From positions 62,001-126,000 of the forward strand of contig LDYB01000016.1 in assembly GCA_001442985.1 (NCBI GenBank): 64,000 bases of DNA. Direction: 5' to 3'. Both the position numbers and the translations under genes were made by a program. Below the pieces are notes generated by a model, which had not been told where the DNA came from, did not search any database, and worked only from the letters and a program-made list of their open reading frames with translations. Shown piece by piece: positions 41,312-49,283 of this stretch; positions within the stretch are counted from its first letter, which is position 1, and every line of letters begins with the position of its first letter. Source of the stretch: Armatimonadetes bacterium DC (GTDB taxonomy: Bacteria > Armatimonadota > Fimbriimonadia > Fimbriimonadales > GBS-DC).

Positions 41312-43086
41312 CAAACGCACCTGACTACTGGAAACTCCTGTTCAAACTGCGCTCTAACATCACATTAGACGGAGACCTTGAACTTGCGGAGCGCGAGTTG
41401 CGTGCGTTAGTGCAGTGCCCTATTGAGCCAATCGGAGAGGATTTCTTATCTTCATGGCAGCAAGCAGGGTGGGTGCTGCCTAAAGACGTCGCGACTCATC
41501 GTTGTGGAGTAGTGGGCTATCTCTGTCATACCAGACCAATCGAACTGAATCTGCTATTTAGGCGTCTCTCGTTTTGCGAGCAGGTCTTCGGAATTGCTCC
41601 CGACAACGAGTCAACACGCGAGCAACTTGCGCAGCTGCCCGACTCGCTCGTTCGTGTTCGACAAGTGAATGGACAGATCGCTTTTATGTTCGTACCCTTC
41701 AACGCAATCGCGGAGTGGTCAGATGTCGTGGCGCGACGAGCAAGCTCGCCCAAAGAAACGGGCGTAATGTTGGATTACCTTTGCAACGCCCTTGTCGATG
41801 AGGTGCCTGTGGAGCTGCCGCAAGCGGCGCGCTCGATAATTAGCACGAAACAGACAACAGGGCATCTGTTCCACGGCTTGCATGTCTACAAGGCAAAGTT
41901 CTTTCCCCGTATGGCGCGAGCGTTCTTGAACCTGTGCGAAGGTGCAACGGTACTTGACCCTTTTGCAGGAAGCGGCACTGCACTGGTAGAAGCAGCGGTG
42001 ATGGGCATTCCCGCGATTGGCGTGGATATCGATCCCCTGTCGGTTGCAATCGCACGCGCCAAGGCGCAGCTCCTCTTCGACGACGGAGCTATTGCTGAAG
42101 CTATCCCTAATGCGCTCGCGCGATTAGACAACTCAGCAAAGGGGCAAGGAAGCCTGTTCGAGATTGCCGAAACACACGCGCTCTACAGTGTAACACCTAC
42201 CTTCTTGCGGCGTCGCGTGCCTGAACCCATCCTACGCGAGGTCGAGACCGACGTCGCTGATATTCTGAGCGCCCTCCGCGATTTACCGCCGTGCAGCCCG
42301 TTGCACATCGCTTTGAGCGACGCTCTTTCGCGCAAATTCAAATTCCGTTTTCTGGGGCTGGGGTACGGACGATTTTCGCTTACAATCCAGCCACGCCGCC
42401 TACGCCAGATGTTCGTGGAAAACTTGCTTTACTTAGCGCGCGCGTTGGCAGTCTGGCAGTGGCTTCGGCAGCGTACTGGCGTTGTACCTGCTCCTATCAC
42501 TGTATTGCACGGAGACGCCCGCCAGCTGCCGCTGGAAGACGAGAGCGTCGATTGCGTCGTCACCAGTCCACCATACATGCCCGCTTCGTCAGGACGCGAA
42601 AGTTACCTCAAGAGCAAAGCGTTTGGAATGACCGCGCTCGGGCTAATCGCGCCAGACGCTGTAGATGCTGTAGAAGCAGAGCAAATCGGCTCCATCCAGC
42701 GCGCGGAGACGATACACAATCTGCCTCAGTCTGCTCAGGAAGTCGTCCTTTGGATGCAAAGCGATCCCACCCGCTGCGTCAAAGCCGCCGCAACCGCCAG
42801 CTATTTCGCCGATCTGCGCGAATCGCTACGCGAGATACGGCGCGTGCTGAAACCGCAAGGCAAGTGTGCTTTTGTCGTTGCTCGCCAACATGTGTTCTAC
42901 CGCTACCGCTCGCGCGAGATTGTGCGCCTCGTGGAAAGCGCAGACATCACGGCGGACTTGGCAGTCCAGGCAGGGCTCCGCATGCTGGAGCAGATTCATG
43001 TGGAACTGCAGAAACAGAACTCAGTCGCCCGCCCGCGCTCACTCGACTCGTATTACGAAACGATTGTGCTGCTCCAGAAGGCATGA
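41308..43086 (+). CDS. DNA methyltransferase (N4-cytosine/N6-adenine type) of an R-M pair
   Basis: 592 residues. The SAM-binding motif [20 protein letters not shown] lies near residue 217 and the catalytic [18 protein letters not shown] near 419; motif I thus precedes motif IV. The SPPY form is common in N4-cytosine enzymes. A pre-motif [19 protein letters not shown] and a large insert between motifs (probable target recognition) complete it. It modifies the host sites against the endonuclease encoded upstream, which it overlaps by 4 nt (ATGA). Confidence 0.82.
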   Translation: MTNAPDYWKLLFKLRSNITLDGDLELAERELRALVQCPIEPIGEDFLSSWQQAGWVLPKDVATHRCGVVGYLCHTRPIELNLLFRRLSFCEQVFGIAPDNESTREQLAQLPDSLVRVRQVNGQIAFMFVPFNAIAEWSDVVARRASSPKETGVMLDYLCNALVDEVPVELPQAARSIISTKQTTGHLFHGLHVYKAKFFPRMARAFLNLCEGATVLDPFAGSGTALVEAAVMGIPAIGVDIDPLSVAIARAKAQLLFDDGAIAEAIPNALARLDNSAKGQGSLFEIAETHALYSVTPTFLRRRVPEPILREVETDVADILSALRDLPPCSPLHIALSDALSRKFKFRFLGLGYGRFSLTIQPRRLRQMFVENLLYLARALAVWQWLRQRTGVVPAPITVLHGDARQLPLEDESVDCVVTSPPYMPASSGRESYLKSKAFGMTALGLIAPDAVDAVEAEQIGSIQRAETIHNLPQSAQEVVLWMQSDPTRCVKAAATASYFADLRESLREIRRVLKPQGKCAFVVARQHVFYRYRSREIVRLVESADITADLAVQAGLRMLEQIHVELQKQNSVARPRSLDSYYETIVLLQKA

Positions 43087-43098
43087 AGCCCTTCATGG

Positions 43099-43104
43099 TA
43101 CAAT
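43099..43104 (+). promoter_or_regulatory. -10 element (TACAAT) of the leuS stub
   Basis: GGTACAAT ends 11 nt before the leuS ATG and 18 nt after the methyltransferase stop. No SD sequence is present, so the transcript would be almost leaderless. Confidence 0.5.
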
Positions 43105-43115
43105 ATCCCCCGACT

Positions 43116-43460
43116 ATGCAGGAACACTACGACCCGAAAACCATCGAACCCAAGTGGCAACAACGCTGGCAGGAGGCGCGGCTGTTTAGAACCGAAGAAG
43201 ACCCCAGCAAGCCCAAGTGCTACGTGCTGGAGTTCTTCCCCTACCCGTCGGGCGACGGGCTGAGCGTCGGGCACTGCCGCAACTACATCCCCGCCGATAC
43301 CCTCGCCCGCTATATGCGCATGCGCGGCTACAACGTGCTGCACCCGATGGGCTGGGACGCCTTCGGATTGCCCGCCGAAAACGAAGCCATCAACAAAGGC
43401 TCCCACCCCAAACACACCGTGCCCCGCGTCCCGAAGGACCGCCCTTGCGCAAGGGATTGA
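43116..43460 (+). pseudogene. leuS: 5' stub of leucyl-tRNA synthetase, cut at CRISPR repeat
   Basis: The first about 104 residues are a clear LeuRS N-terminus: [19 protein letters not shown], the HIGH-type motif [16 protein letters not shown], and [16 protein letters not shown] full enzyme is about 800-850 residues. At 43428 the frame enters the CRISPR repeat and stops at its in-frame TGA, adding the same [10 protein letters not shown] tail as at 39571. No other LeuRS segment occurs in the window. Since LeuRS is essential, either another full copy exists or this junction is an assembly chimera. Confidence 0.85.
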
Positions 43461-43542
43461 GACAGTGCCATATACTCGCGCGATACATCAAGAGCCGTTG
43501 CTGTGTGTCCCGAAAGACCGCCCTTGCGCAAGGGATTGGGCT
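43428..43542 (+). CRISPR. Mini CRISPR array 4 (1 perfect + 1 degenerate repeat, spacer of 43 nt)
   Basis: A perfect repeat at 43428-43463. The second copy at 43507-43542 has a G-to-A change in its first stem and a degraded 3' end (ATTGGGCT instead of ATTGAGAC), as expected for the last repeat at the trailer end. This supports the plus orientation of all arrays. Confidence 0.78.
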
Positions 43543-43562
43543 TTGGGGTTTTAGGTGTTGTG

Positions 43563-43658
43563 CCTGACGGCTGAAGCCTCGTTCCTATGATACGAAGCCG
43601 ACCTGTGTCGGCTGTTTGACCAGCGAAGGCTGGCTTTGTCTATTAGGAACGGGTTCAC
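43563..43658. repeat. Multi-hairpin palindromic element (copy 2)
   Basis: It begins CCTGACGGCTGAAGCC and continues with AGCCGACCTGTGTCGGCT and CCAGCGAAGGCTGG hairpins, ending GGAACGGGTTCACC. It is close to copy 3 (54896-54997) but with a different right end, which matches a hairpin of copy 1. It abuts the MITE-like element that follows. Confidence 0.7.
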
Positions 43659-43661
43659 CTA

Positions 43662-44174
43662 CTCTGTCGCAAAGACCGCAGATTCAGGAAACAGGGCGCG
43701 GGAACCGCGTCCGTACGGGAATCGGTAGGGGCATGGTCCCCGTGCCCGCGAACCAAACAGGATGCAGAAACCGCATCCATACGCGCATGGGTAGGGGCAC
43801 GGTTCCCGTGCCTGTGATCCGAGCAGGACGCGGGAACCGCGTCCGTACGGGCACGGTCCCCGTGCCCGCGAGCCAAACAGGGCGCAGAAACCGCGTCCGT
43901 ACGGGCACGGTCCCCGTGCCCGCGAGCCAAACAGGACGCAGAAACCGCATCTGTACGGGCATCAGGAGGGGCACAGTCCCCGTGCCCGCGAGCCAAACAG
44001 GACGCGGGAACCGCGTCCGTACGGGAATCGGTAGGGGCATGGTCCCCGTGCCCGCGAACCAAAACAGGATGCAGAAACCGCATCCATACGCGCATGGGTA
44101 GGGGCACGGTTCCCGTGTCCTACGCCTCGAAAAGAACCGCGCCGCGAGGTGGAATTCGAATCCTTGCGACAGAG
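43662..44174. mobile_element. MITE-like element A with internal hairpin array
   Basis: Terminal inverted repeats CTCTGTCGCAAAGAC (43662-43676) and ATCCTTGCGACAGAG (44160-44174). Between them lie about seven alternating hairpins of two kinds, ACGCGGGAACCGCGT and GGGCACGGTCCCCGTGCCC, with sequence variants that keep base pairing. No transposase is inside. A shorter relative at 61094-61234 has the same ends. Long open frames cross it on both strands but encode only the repeat. The bases from 44175 to 44298 show no gene. Confidence 0.7.
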
Positions 44175-44298
44175 AGGCTTCACCCGTCCGAAACAACCGC
44201 CAGGCGCATTTTTTGTTTCCAGCCGCTTCTCAAACTTCGCATGCAGGCAAGGGGGAGCCTGACGCCAAGAGTCGCGAAACAGCCCCCCGCGCCTGCGC

Positions 44299-45456
44299 CT
44301 ATTCCGCCTCGAGATGCCCTATCCCTTGCGCCAGGTCGCGAATCAGGTCTTCGGGGTCTTCCAGCCCGATGTAGACACGGAACAGCCAGCGCGCCCTGCC
44401 CGATTCGTCGGGTTGGTCTATGTTCCAGCCCAGCAGCAGGCTCTCGTAGCCACCCCAGCTGGGACCGAAGCGGAACAGTTTCAGCGTGTCGGTAAATGCG
44501 AACGCCTGCTCTTTGTGGATGGGGTAGGTCTCAAAGCTGAACAGGCTCCCGTAGCCGCGCATCTGATTTCGGGCTAAGGCATGCTGGGGGTGCTGGGGCA
44601 AGCCGGGGTGGTGGACTTTCGCAATCATGGGTTGCTCGGCGAGCCACTGTGCCACGCGCAGTCCGCTCGCCTGATGGCGCGGCATCCGCACGCTCAGCGT
44701 GCGAAGCCCCCGAATTAGCAGCCATGCGCCGAACGGCTCCAGCGTCGTGCCCAGCAGCTCGCGCGTCTTTTGCAAGGGTGTCAGAAGCTCGCGCCTGCCC
44801 GCCGCCACACCCGCCACGAGGTCGCTGTGCCCTGCGAGATACTTGCTGGCGCTATGCACCACGAGGTCTATCCCCAGCGCGTGGGGGTTCTGAAACAGCG
44901 GCGTCGCCCAGCTGTTGTCGCATACGGTGAGGATTCCCTTCGGGCGCGCCCATTCGGCGACTGCCTGCAGGTCTTGCAGCCGAAACACAAGGCTGGAAGG
45001 GCTTTCCAGATAAATCAGTCGCGTGTTGGGGCGGAGCGCCTCCTGAAACGATTCCAGCGTCTCGCCCGACACGAAGGTGGTTTCCACCCCATAGCGAGGG
45101 AGCCAGTTCGCGAGCAGCTCGCGTGTGGGAGGGTAGGCGGTGTCCACACAAATCACATGGTCGCCCGCCTGTGTGAAGGTGAGCAGCACGCTGGCAATCG
45201 CGCCCATGCCTGCCGAGAAGCAGAGGGCGCCTTCGGTGTGTTCGAGCATCGCAATCTTGCGCTCTGCCAGCTCCAGCGTCGGGTTGGACACGCGCGAGTA
45301 GTGATAGGGCATCGATTCAGGGGTTTCGTAGCGTTCGCGCAGGCTGCGGGTATGAAAGAGCGAGGTCTGCACAATCGGCGGCGCGACTGCGCCATAGGGG
45401 AACGGCTCCTCTTCGCCCAGATGCTGGAGCAGGGTCTCGGTGCTGTACGGCTCCAT
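44299..45456 (-). CDS. Cys/Met-metabolism PLP enzyme (cystathionine gamma-synthase/lyase family)
   Basis: 385 residues of the cystathionine-enzyme fold: YSRVSNPTLELAERKIAMLEHTEGALCFSAGMGAI, PLP-contact VCDNSWATPLFQNP, and the Schiff-base lysine in VVHSASKYLAGHSDLVAG. C-terminal GYGSLFSFET and RFGPSWGGYESL (substrate-binding Arg region). Members cleave or form cystathionine in sulfur amino-acid metabolism. Synthase, beta-lyase and gamma-lyase cannot be told apart by eye; SWGGYESL fits beta-lyase or gamma-synthase types. It is divergent from the glutamate-cysteine-ligase-like gene, a plausible thiol-metabolism pairing. Confidence 0.85.
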   Translation of the reverse strand: MEPYSTETLLQHLGEEEPFPYGAVAPPIVQTSLFHTRSLRERYETPESMPYHYSRVSNPTLELAERKIAMLEHTEGALCFSAGMGAIASVLLTFTQAGDHVICVDTAYPPTRELLANWLPRYGVETTFVSGETLESFQEALRPNTRLIYLESPSSLVFRLQDLQAVAEWARPKGILTVCDNSWATPLFQNPHALGIDLVVHSASKYLAGHSDLVAGVAAGRRELLTPLQKTRELLGTTLEPFGAWLLIRGLRTLSVRMPRHQASGLRVAQWLAEQPMIAKVHHPGLPQHPQHALARNQMRGYGSLFSFETYPIHKEQAFAFTDTLKLFRFGPSWGGYESLLLGWNIDQPDESGRARWLFRVYIGLEDPEDLIRDLAQGIGHLEAE

Positions 45457-45490
45457 GCTCCAGAGGATACCCCATAAGGAGAGCGGGTAT

Positions 45491-45496
45491 CATAAT
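45491..45496 (+). promoter_or_regulatory. -10 element (CATAAT) before the GCS2-like gene
   Basis: CATAAT ends 8 nt before the ATG at 45505 with no SD sequence, another leaderless-type start. Confidence 0.45.
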
Positions 45497-45504
45497 AGCG
45501 CCCG

Positions 45505-46497
45505 ATGATACGGATGGGGTTAGAAGAGGAGTTGTTCCTCACGGAGCCGATGCGTCCGCGGCTCGGCTCGCTTTACTACATGGCTCGCCTGCTGTTGCGC
45601 AATCCCCGCCATTACTATCAATACTCTGCCACCAACTTCGCGCGGGGCAAAGATGTACGCCACGGGCTGATGAGTACGGTGGAGATTGCCACCACGCCCC
45701 ACTGCCAGATAGAGAGCCTGCTGGAGGAGTTCGCCCTGCGCCGCCGTGAACTGTGTAGCGTGGTGGACAACGCCTATATCGTGCCCGTCGGACACCTGTT
45801 TGATACCGAAACCCCCACCAACACAGGCGGGTTGCACCTGCATGTGGGCGTCGCGCCCGAACAGCGCATGCACGCCTATGCGAATATCGCCTACTTCCTG
45901 CCACTTCTAATGCTACTGACCGCGAGCAGCCCCTACGCAGGCGGACGCTACTTCGGGCAGTCGTATCGGATAGCGCACTCCTTCGCGATTGGCGCCCTGC
46001 GGGAAGACCCCACCTATCGGTTTCAGGATTTGATTATCTCGCGGCGGCTGGGCACGGTGGAGATTCGGGTTTTTGACCCCGTGTGGGATGTGGAGCGCGT
46101 GCGCTGGGTGTTGCGTGCCGTGCAGACGATTGTGCAACTGCCTCACACCTATCCGCTGGATCGGGAGCGCTACGCCGAGTTGCGTGAGCAGGCGTGCCGA
46201 ACGGGCTACACGCCCCCCTTGCAGGCGCTCTATCGCGAGCTGCGGGCGTATCTCGCCATCCCCGAACATCTGTTCCATCAGACAGTTTCCGACCAGCTGG
46301 CGGAGTGGACGGCGCGCTATGGCATTCTGACGACCTATGCCAGTCTGGACCATGCCTATCGAACGGGCGAGTGGGCGTACCGTGCGCCGCGGGAGGTCTC
46401 GCCCTCGCTGTGGCGTGCGGCGGCGGGGCTGGTGGGCTATTACTTGCTCAAGCTCCCCTACGCCGCGTATAAAGCGTGGGCGGAGTGGCACGGGTAG
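45505..46497 (+). CDS. Glutamate-cysteine ligase-like carboxylate-amine ligase (GCS2 family)
   Basis: 330 residues starting IRMGLEEELFL, the acidic ATP/metal motif of the GCS2 (YbdK/EgtA-like) family; HLHVGVAPEQRMHAYANIAYFLPLLMLLTASSP and RRLGTVEIRVFDP are further family blocks. These enzymes join the glutamate gamma-carboxyl to an amine such as cysteine, and the many uncharacterised members use other substrates. The adjacency of a cystathionine enzyme supports a thiol link but does not prove it. Confidence 0.8.
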   Translation: MIRMGLEEELFLTEPMRPRLGSLYYMARLLLRNPRHYYQYSATNFARGKDVRHGLMSTVEIATTPHCQIESLLEEFALRRRELCSVVDNAYIVPVGHLFDTETPTNTGGLHLHVGVAPEQRMHAYANIAYFLPLLMLLTASSPYAGGRYFGQSYRIAHSFAIGALREDPTYRFQDLIISRRLGTVEIRVFDPVWDVERVRWVLRAVQTIVQLPHTYPLDRERYAELREQACRTGYTPPLQALYRELRAYLAIPEHLFHQTVSDQLAEWTARYGILTTYASLDHAYRTGEWAYRAPREVSPSLWRAAAGLVGYYLLKLPYAAYKAWAEWHG

Positions 46498-46504
46498 CGT
46501 GGGG

Positions 46505-46510
46505 TACAAT
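46505..46510 (+). promoter_or_regulatory. -10 element (TACAAT) of the plsY fusion gene
   Basis: GGTACAAT ends 8 nt before ATG 46519, with no SD sequence: a leaderless-type start. Confidence 0.55.
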
Positions 46511-46518
46511 TCGGGGCG

Positions 46519-47640
46519 ATGGAGTGGCAGGTGCTGCTGTTGGCGATGGTGGTCGCGTTCTGGGTGGGCGCGCTCCCGTTTGGCTACTGGATTGGGCGCC
46601 TGCGCGGCGTGGATGTGCGCAAAGTGGGCAGCGGCAACATCGGCGCGACGAATGTGTTCCGCACTTTAGGCGCGAAAGCGGGGCTGACCGTGCTGTTTCT
46701 GGACGCGCTCAAGGGCTGGCTCCCGACCTTTGTGGTGATGCGTGCCTCGCAGGGCGATAGTTTCGCGGGGGTGCTGGTGGGCGTCTCGGCAATTGCAGGA
46801 CATCTTTTCTCGCCGTTTCTGGGTTTCAAGGGGGGCAAAGGGATTGCGACGGGGTTGGGGGCGTTGCTGGCGCTCTCGCCGACGCTGATTGCGATTGTGC
46901 TGCCTGTGTGGGCGGTGGTCTTTCTGCTGACGCGCTGGGTGTCGCTGGCGTCTATTGTGGCGGCGGCGCTGGTGCCGTTCGTGAGCGCGTATCTGGGGCT
47001 TTCGCCGTATGCGACGGCGATTCTGGCAGTCGCCGCCGCGACTGTGGTGTGGAAACACCGCGCCAACATTCGGCGCATCCTGCGGGGCGAGGAGCCGAAA
47101 CTTATGTTGCGCAAGCGCCCCCCGTCGCTGGAGCAGGCGTGCGTGGATCTCGCGCGGCAGGCAGTGGAACGCATCGTGCTGGAAGGCACGCGGATCGAGC
47201 CGAATCTCGCCCAGCTCCCGCGCGAGTTGCGAATGCCCGGAAGCGTCTTCGTGGCGATTTATCAGGATAACGAGGTGCGTGCGCTGATGGGGAGCCTGAC
47301 CCCCGAAAAGCCCACCCGTGCGCACGAGATTGTGTATCAGGCGGTTCGCGCCGCGATTCTGGACACGCGCTATCCCCCGATTGAGGCGCACGAGCTGCCC
47401 ACCCTGCGCTATGTGGTCTACCTGGTGGAGTCCTATGAGCCGCTGGGTGAAGTGTTGCAGGTAGACCCCCAGCGGGATGGGGTGCTGGTGGAGTGGCAGG
47501 GCGAGCATGTGGCGCTGGTGCCGCCTCTGCCCGATGTGCGCACGCCTGAAGAGCAGATTGCGCTGGCGTATGCGCGCGGGGGCATCCCGCGCGAGGCGTC
47601 GGCGCGGGTCTATCGCGTGCGCCTCCAGCGGCTGGGATAG
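46519..47640 (+). CDS. plsY: Fusion of PlsY glycerol-3-phosphate acyltransferase with an AMMECR1-like domain
   Basis: 373 residues. Residues 1-195 are PlsY: GALPFGYWIGRLRGVDVRKVGSGNIGATNVFRTLG, GHLFSPFLGFKGGKGIATGLG and WKHRANIRRILRGEE, with about five to seven TM helices; PlsY acylates glycerol-3-phosphate from acyl-phosphate. Residues about 200-373 look like AMMECR1: GSVFVAIYQDNEVRALMGSLTPEKP, then AVRAAILDTRYPPIEAHELPTLRYVVYLV and GVLVEWQGEHVALVPPLP. The usual RGCIG of AMMECR1 reads RALMG, so its conserved Cys is lost. No stop or frameshift separates the parts. The AMMECR1 function is unknown. The next gene, trpF, starts 4 nt on. Confidence 0.82.
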   Translation: MEWQVLLLAMVVAFWVGALPFGYWIGRLRGVDVRKVGSGNIGATNVFRTLGAKAGLTVLFLDALKGWLPTFVVMRASQGDSFAGVLVGVSAIAGHLFSPFLGFKGGKGIATGLGALLALSPTLIAIVLPVWAVVFLLTRWVSLASIVAAALVPFVSAYLGLSPYATAILAVAAATVVWKHRANIRRILRGEEPKLMLRKRPPSLEQACVDLARQAVERIVLEGTRIEPNLAQLPRELRMPGSVFVAIYQDNEVRALMGSLTPEKPTRAHEIVYQAVRAAILDTRYPPIEAHELPTLRYVVYLVESYEPLGEVLQVDPQRDGVLVEWQGEHVALVPPLPDVRTPEEQIALAYARGGIPREASARVYRVRLQRLG

Positions 47641-47643
47641 GCG

Positions 47644-48291
47644 ATGTGGGTCAAAATCTGCGGCATCACGCGCCCTGAAGACGCGCAGGTCGCCCTCGAA
47701 GCGGGCGCCGACGCGCTGGGGTTCGTGTTTGAACCTCACAGCCCTCGCCACCTGCCCCACCATCCCGACTGGCGGCAGTGGCTCTCGCAACTTTCGGGCG
47801 CGCTAAGGGTCGCCGTGTTCGTGAGTCGCGAGAACCTGCCCGCTGATTTGACGCTCTTTGACGCCCTGCAGTGGACGCCGCCCTCGCCAGAGGCGCTGGA
47901 AACAGAGCTGCCTGCGCTTTTAGCCTACCAGAAGTCCCTGTGGGTTGCCCTGCGCCTGCCGCCAGAGCGCTCTGCAGAGGAGGCGCTGCAACACATCGCG
48001 CGTGTGGCGTCTTGTGTGGAGCGAATCGTGCTGGATTCGTATCACCCCACCCAGTTTGGGGGCACAGGCGAGACGCATGACTGGGCGCGCGCCCGCCAGA
48101 TTTGCGCTCGCAGCCCACTTCCTGTGATTCTGGCAGGCGGCTTGAACCCTGAGAATGTGGCGGACGCCATCCACCAGGTGCGCCCCTTCGGCGTGGATGT
48201 CAGCTCCGGGGTGGAAACGACGCCAGGACTCAAAGACGCCGAGAAAGTGCGCGCGTTTCTCCGCAGGGCGAAGGAGGCGGACGCCTTATGA
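47644..48291 (+). CDS. trpF: Phosphoribosylanthranilate isomerase
   Basis: 215-residue TIM barrel: VKICGITRPEDAQVALEAGADALGFVF (catalytic Cys), LDSYHPTQFGGTGETHDWARA, PVILAGGLNPENVADAI (catalytic Asp region upstream) and VDVSSGVETTPGLKD. It performs the Amadori rearrangement in tryptophan synthesis. No other trp gene is in the window. It sits in an operon-like run plsY-trpF-eamA with 3-nt gap and 4-nt overlap. Confidence 0.93.
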   Translation: MWVKICGITRPEDAQVALEAGADALGFVFEPHSPRHLPHHPDWRQWLSQLSGALRVAVFVSRENLPADLTLFDALQWTPPSPEALETELPALLAYQKSLWVALRLPPERSAEEALQHIARVASCVERIVLDSYHPTQFGGTGETHDWARARQICARSPLPVILAGGLNPENVADAIHQVRPFGVDVSSGVETTPGLKDAEKVRAFLRRAKEADAL

Positions 48292-49283
48292 AAACGCGCG
48301 TGCCCCCCGTTCGCGAGCAGTACGGCAGTGCGGGCACAGGCATGTTCCTGACGCTGATTTTTCTGAACATCCTGTGGGCAGGCGCGAACCCCGCCGCGAA
48401 GGTGATGATGGAACACCACCGCCCCGAATGGGTGGCAGGTTTTCGCTTTATCGGCACCGCGCTGATTCTGGGGCTATTGCTGAGTCTGCCCGCGTTTCGC
48501 AGGGTGTTCGCCCCGCGCATCCCGACCTACCTGCCCCATGTGCTGACGATGGCGGCAGTGGGGTTCTTTGGGGTCTCCAGCGCCTATATCTGCTACTTCT
48601 GGGGCACGCAGCTCAGCACGGCGACCGAGGCGACCCTGCTGGTGTCCAGCTCGCCGATTTTTTACGCGCTGCTGGCGCGGCTGGCGCTCCGCGAGCCATT
48701 TCCTCCGCAGAAGACGCTGGGCATCCTGCTGGGACTGGCGGGCGTGTGGGTGATTGTAAATAAGGGTTTGCTGCTGCGTGAGTTCACGGGCGCGACGCTG
48801 GGCAACCTGCTGGTACTGGCGGGGGTTCTCATAGAGAGCGTGAATGTGGTGGTGGGCAAGTCGCTGGCGATGCGCTATTCAGGGGTCAGCCTGCTGTGGA
48901 TCGAATCGACGACGGCGGCGATTTCGCTGACCCTAATTGGCTTTCTGGTGGCAGGCGCTCCGAACCTGAGCTGGACAGCCTCCGACTTCTGGGCATGGGG
49001 CTACCTTACCCTGATTTGCACCGTGTTCGCCTTCTCGGTGTGGTTTTATCTGATGGAGCGTGCCCCCGTGGGCGGGATGGGCGTCTCGGTGTTCGCGCAG
49101 ACGCCTGCCGCAGGCTTCATCGGCTACTTCCTGCTGAAGGAGAGCCTGCACTGGACCATCTGGACTGGAGCGGCGCTGATTCTGCTGGGGATGTTGCTAA
49201 CTTTACGGGCGAAGGCGCCTGCCGTTGCTGGAGGTGGTCTATCATCTCCGGAATCGTTACGAAGCGAAACCCCTTCGCCTTGA
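48288..49283 (+). CDS. EamA/DMT-family transporter
   Basis: 331 residues with about ten TM helices in two EamA repeats: LIFLNILWAGANPAAKVMMEH opens the first and LLVLAGVLIESVNVVVGKSLAMRYSG the second; VFAQTPAAGFIGYFLLKESL is the conserved loop of the second repeat. Such permeases export amino acids or metabolites. The start overlaps the trpF stop. The last about 30 residues (AKAPAVAGGGLSSPESLRSE) are non-conserved and lie antisense to the conserved end of the deacetylase gene, giving a 167-bp convergent overlap. Confidence 0.85.
   Translation: MKTRVPPVREQYGSAGTGMFLTLIFLNILWAGANPAAKVMMEHHRPEWVAGFRFIGTALILGLLLSLPAFRRVFAPRIPTYLPHVLTMAAVGFFGVSSAYICYFWGTQLSTATEATLLVSSSPIFYALLARLALREPFPPQKTLGILLGLAGVWVIVNKGLLLREFTGATLGNLLVLAGVLIESVNVVVGKSLAMRYSGVSLLWIESTTAAISLTLIGFLVAGAPNLSWTASDFWAWGYLTLICTVFAFSVWFYLMERAPVGGMGVSVFAQTPAAGFIGYFLLKESLHWTIWTGAALILLGMLLTLRAKAPAVAGGGLSSPESLRSETPSP

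Noticed and set aside
42291-43115. 389-codon frame ending in the leuS region
   Set aside because: Its first part is an out-of-frame shadow of the methyltransferase gene; only the part from ATG 43116 is LeuRS.
34149-43542. Reading the paired repeats as a transposon rather than CRISPR
   Set aside because: The 36-nt length, the ATTGAGAC end, spacer-sized unique interiors and a degenerate last repeat fit CRISPR better; no terminal inverted repeats or target duplications are seen. Mobility is left open in the findings.
43616-44107. Open frames of 130-170 codons on both strands rich in repeated GRGNRV / PVPASQT-type units
   Set aside because: They only translate the hairpin array of the MITE-like element and have no start signals.
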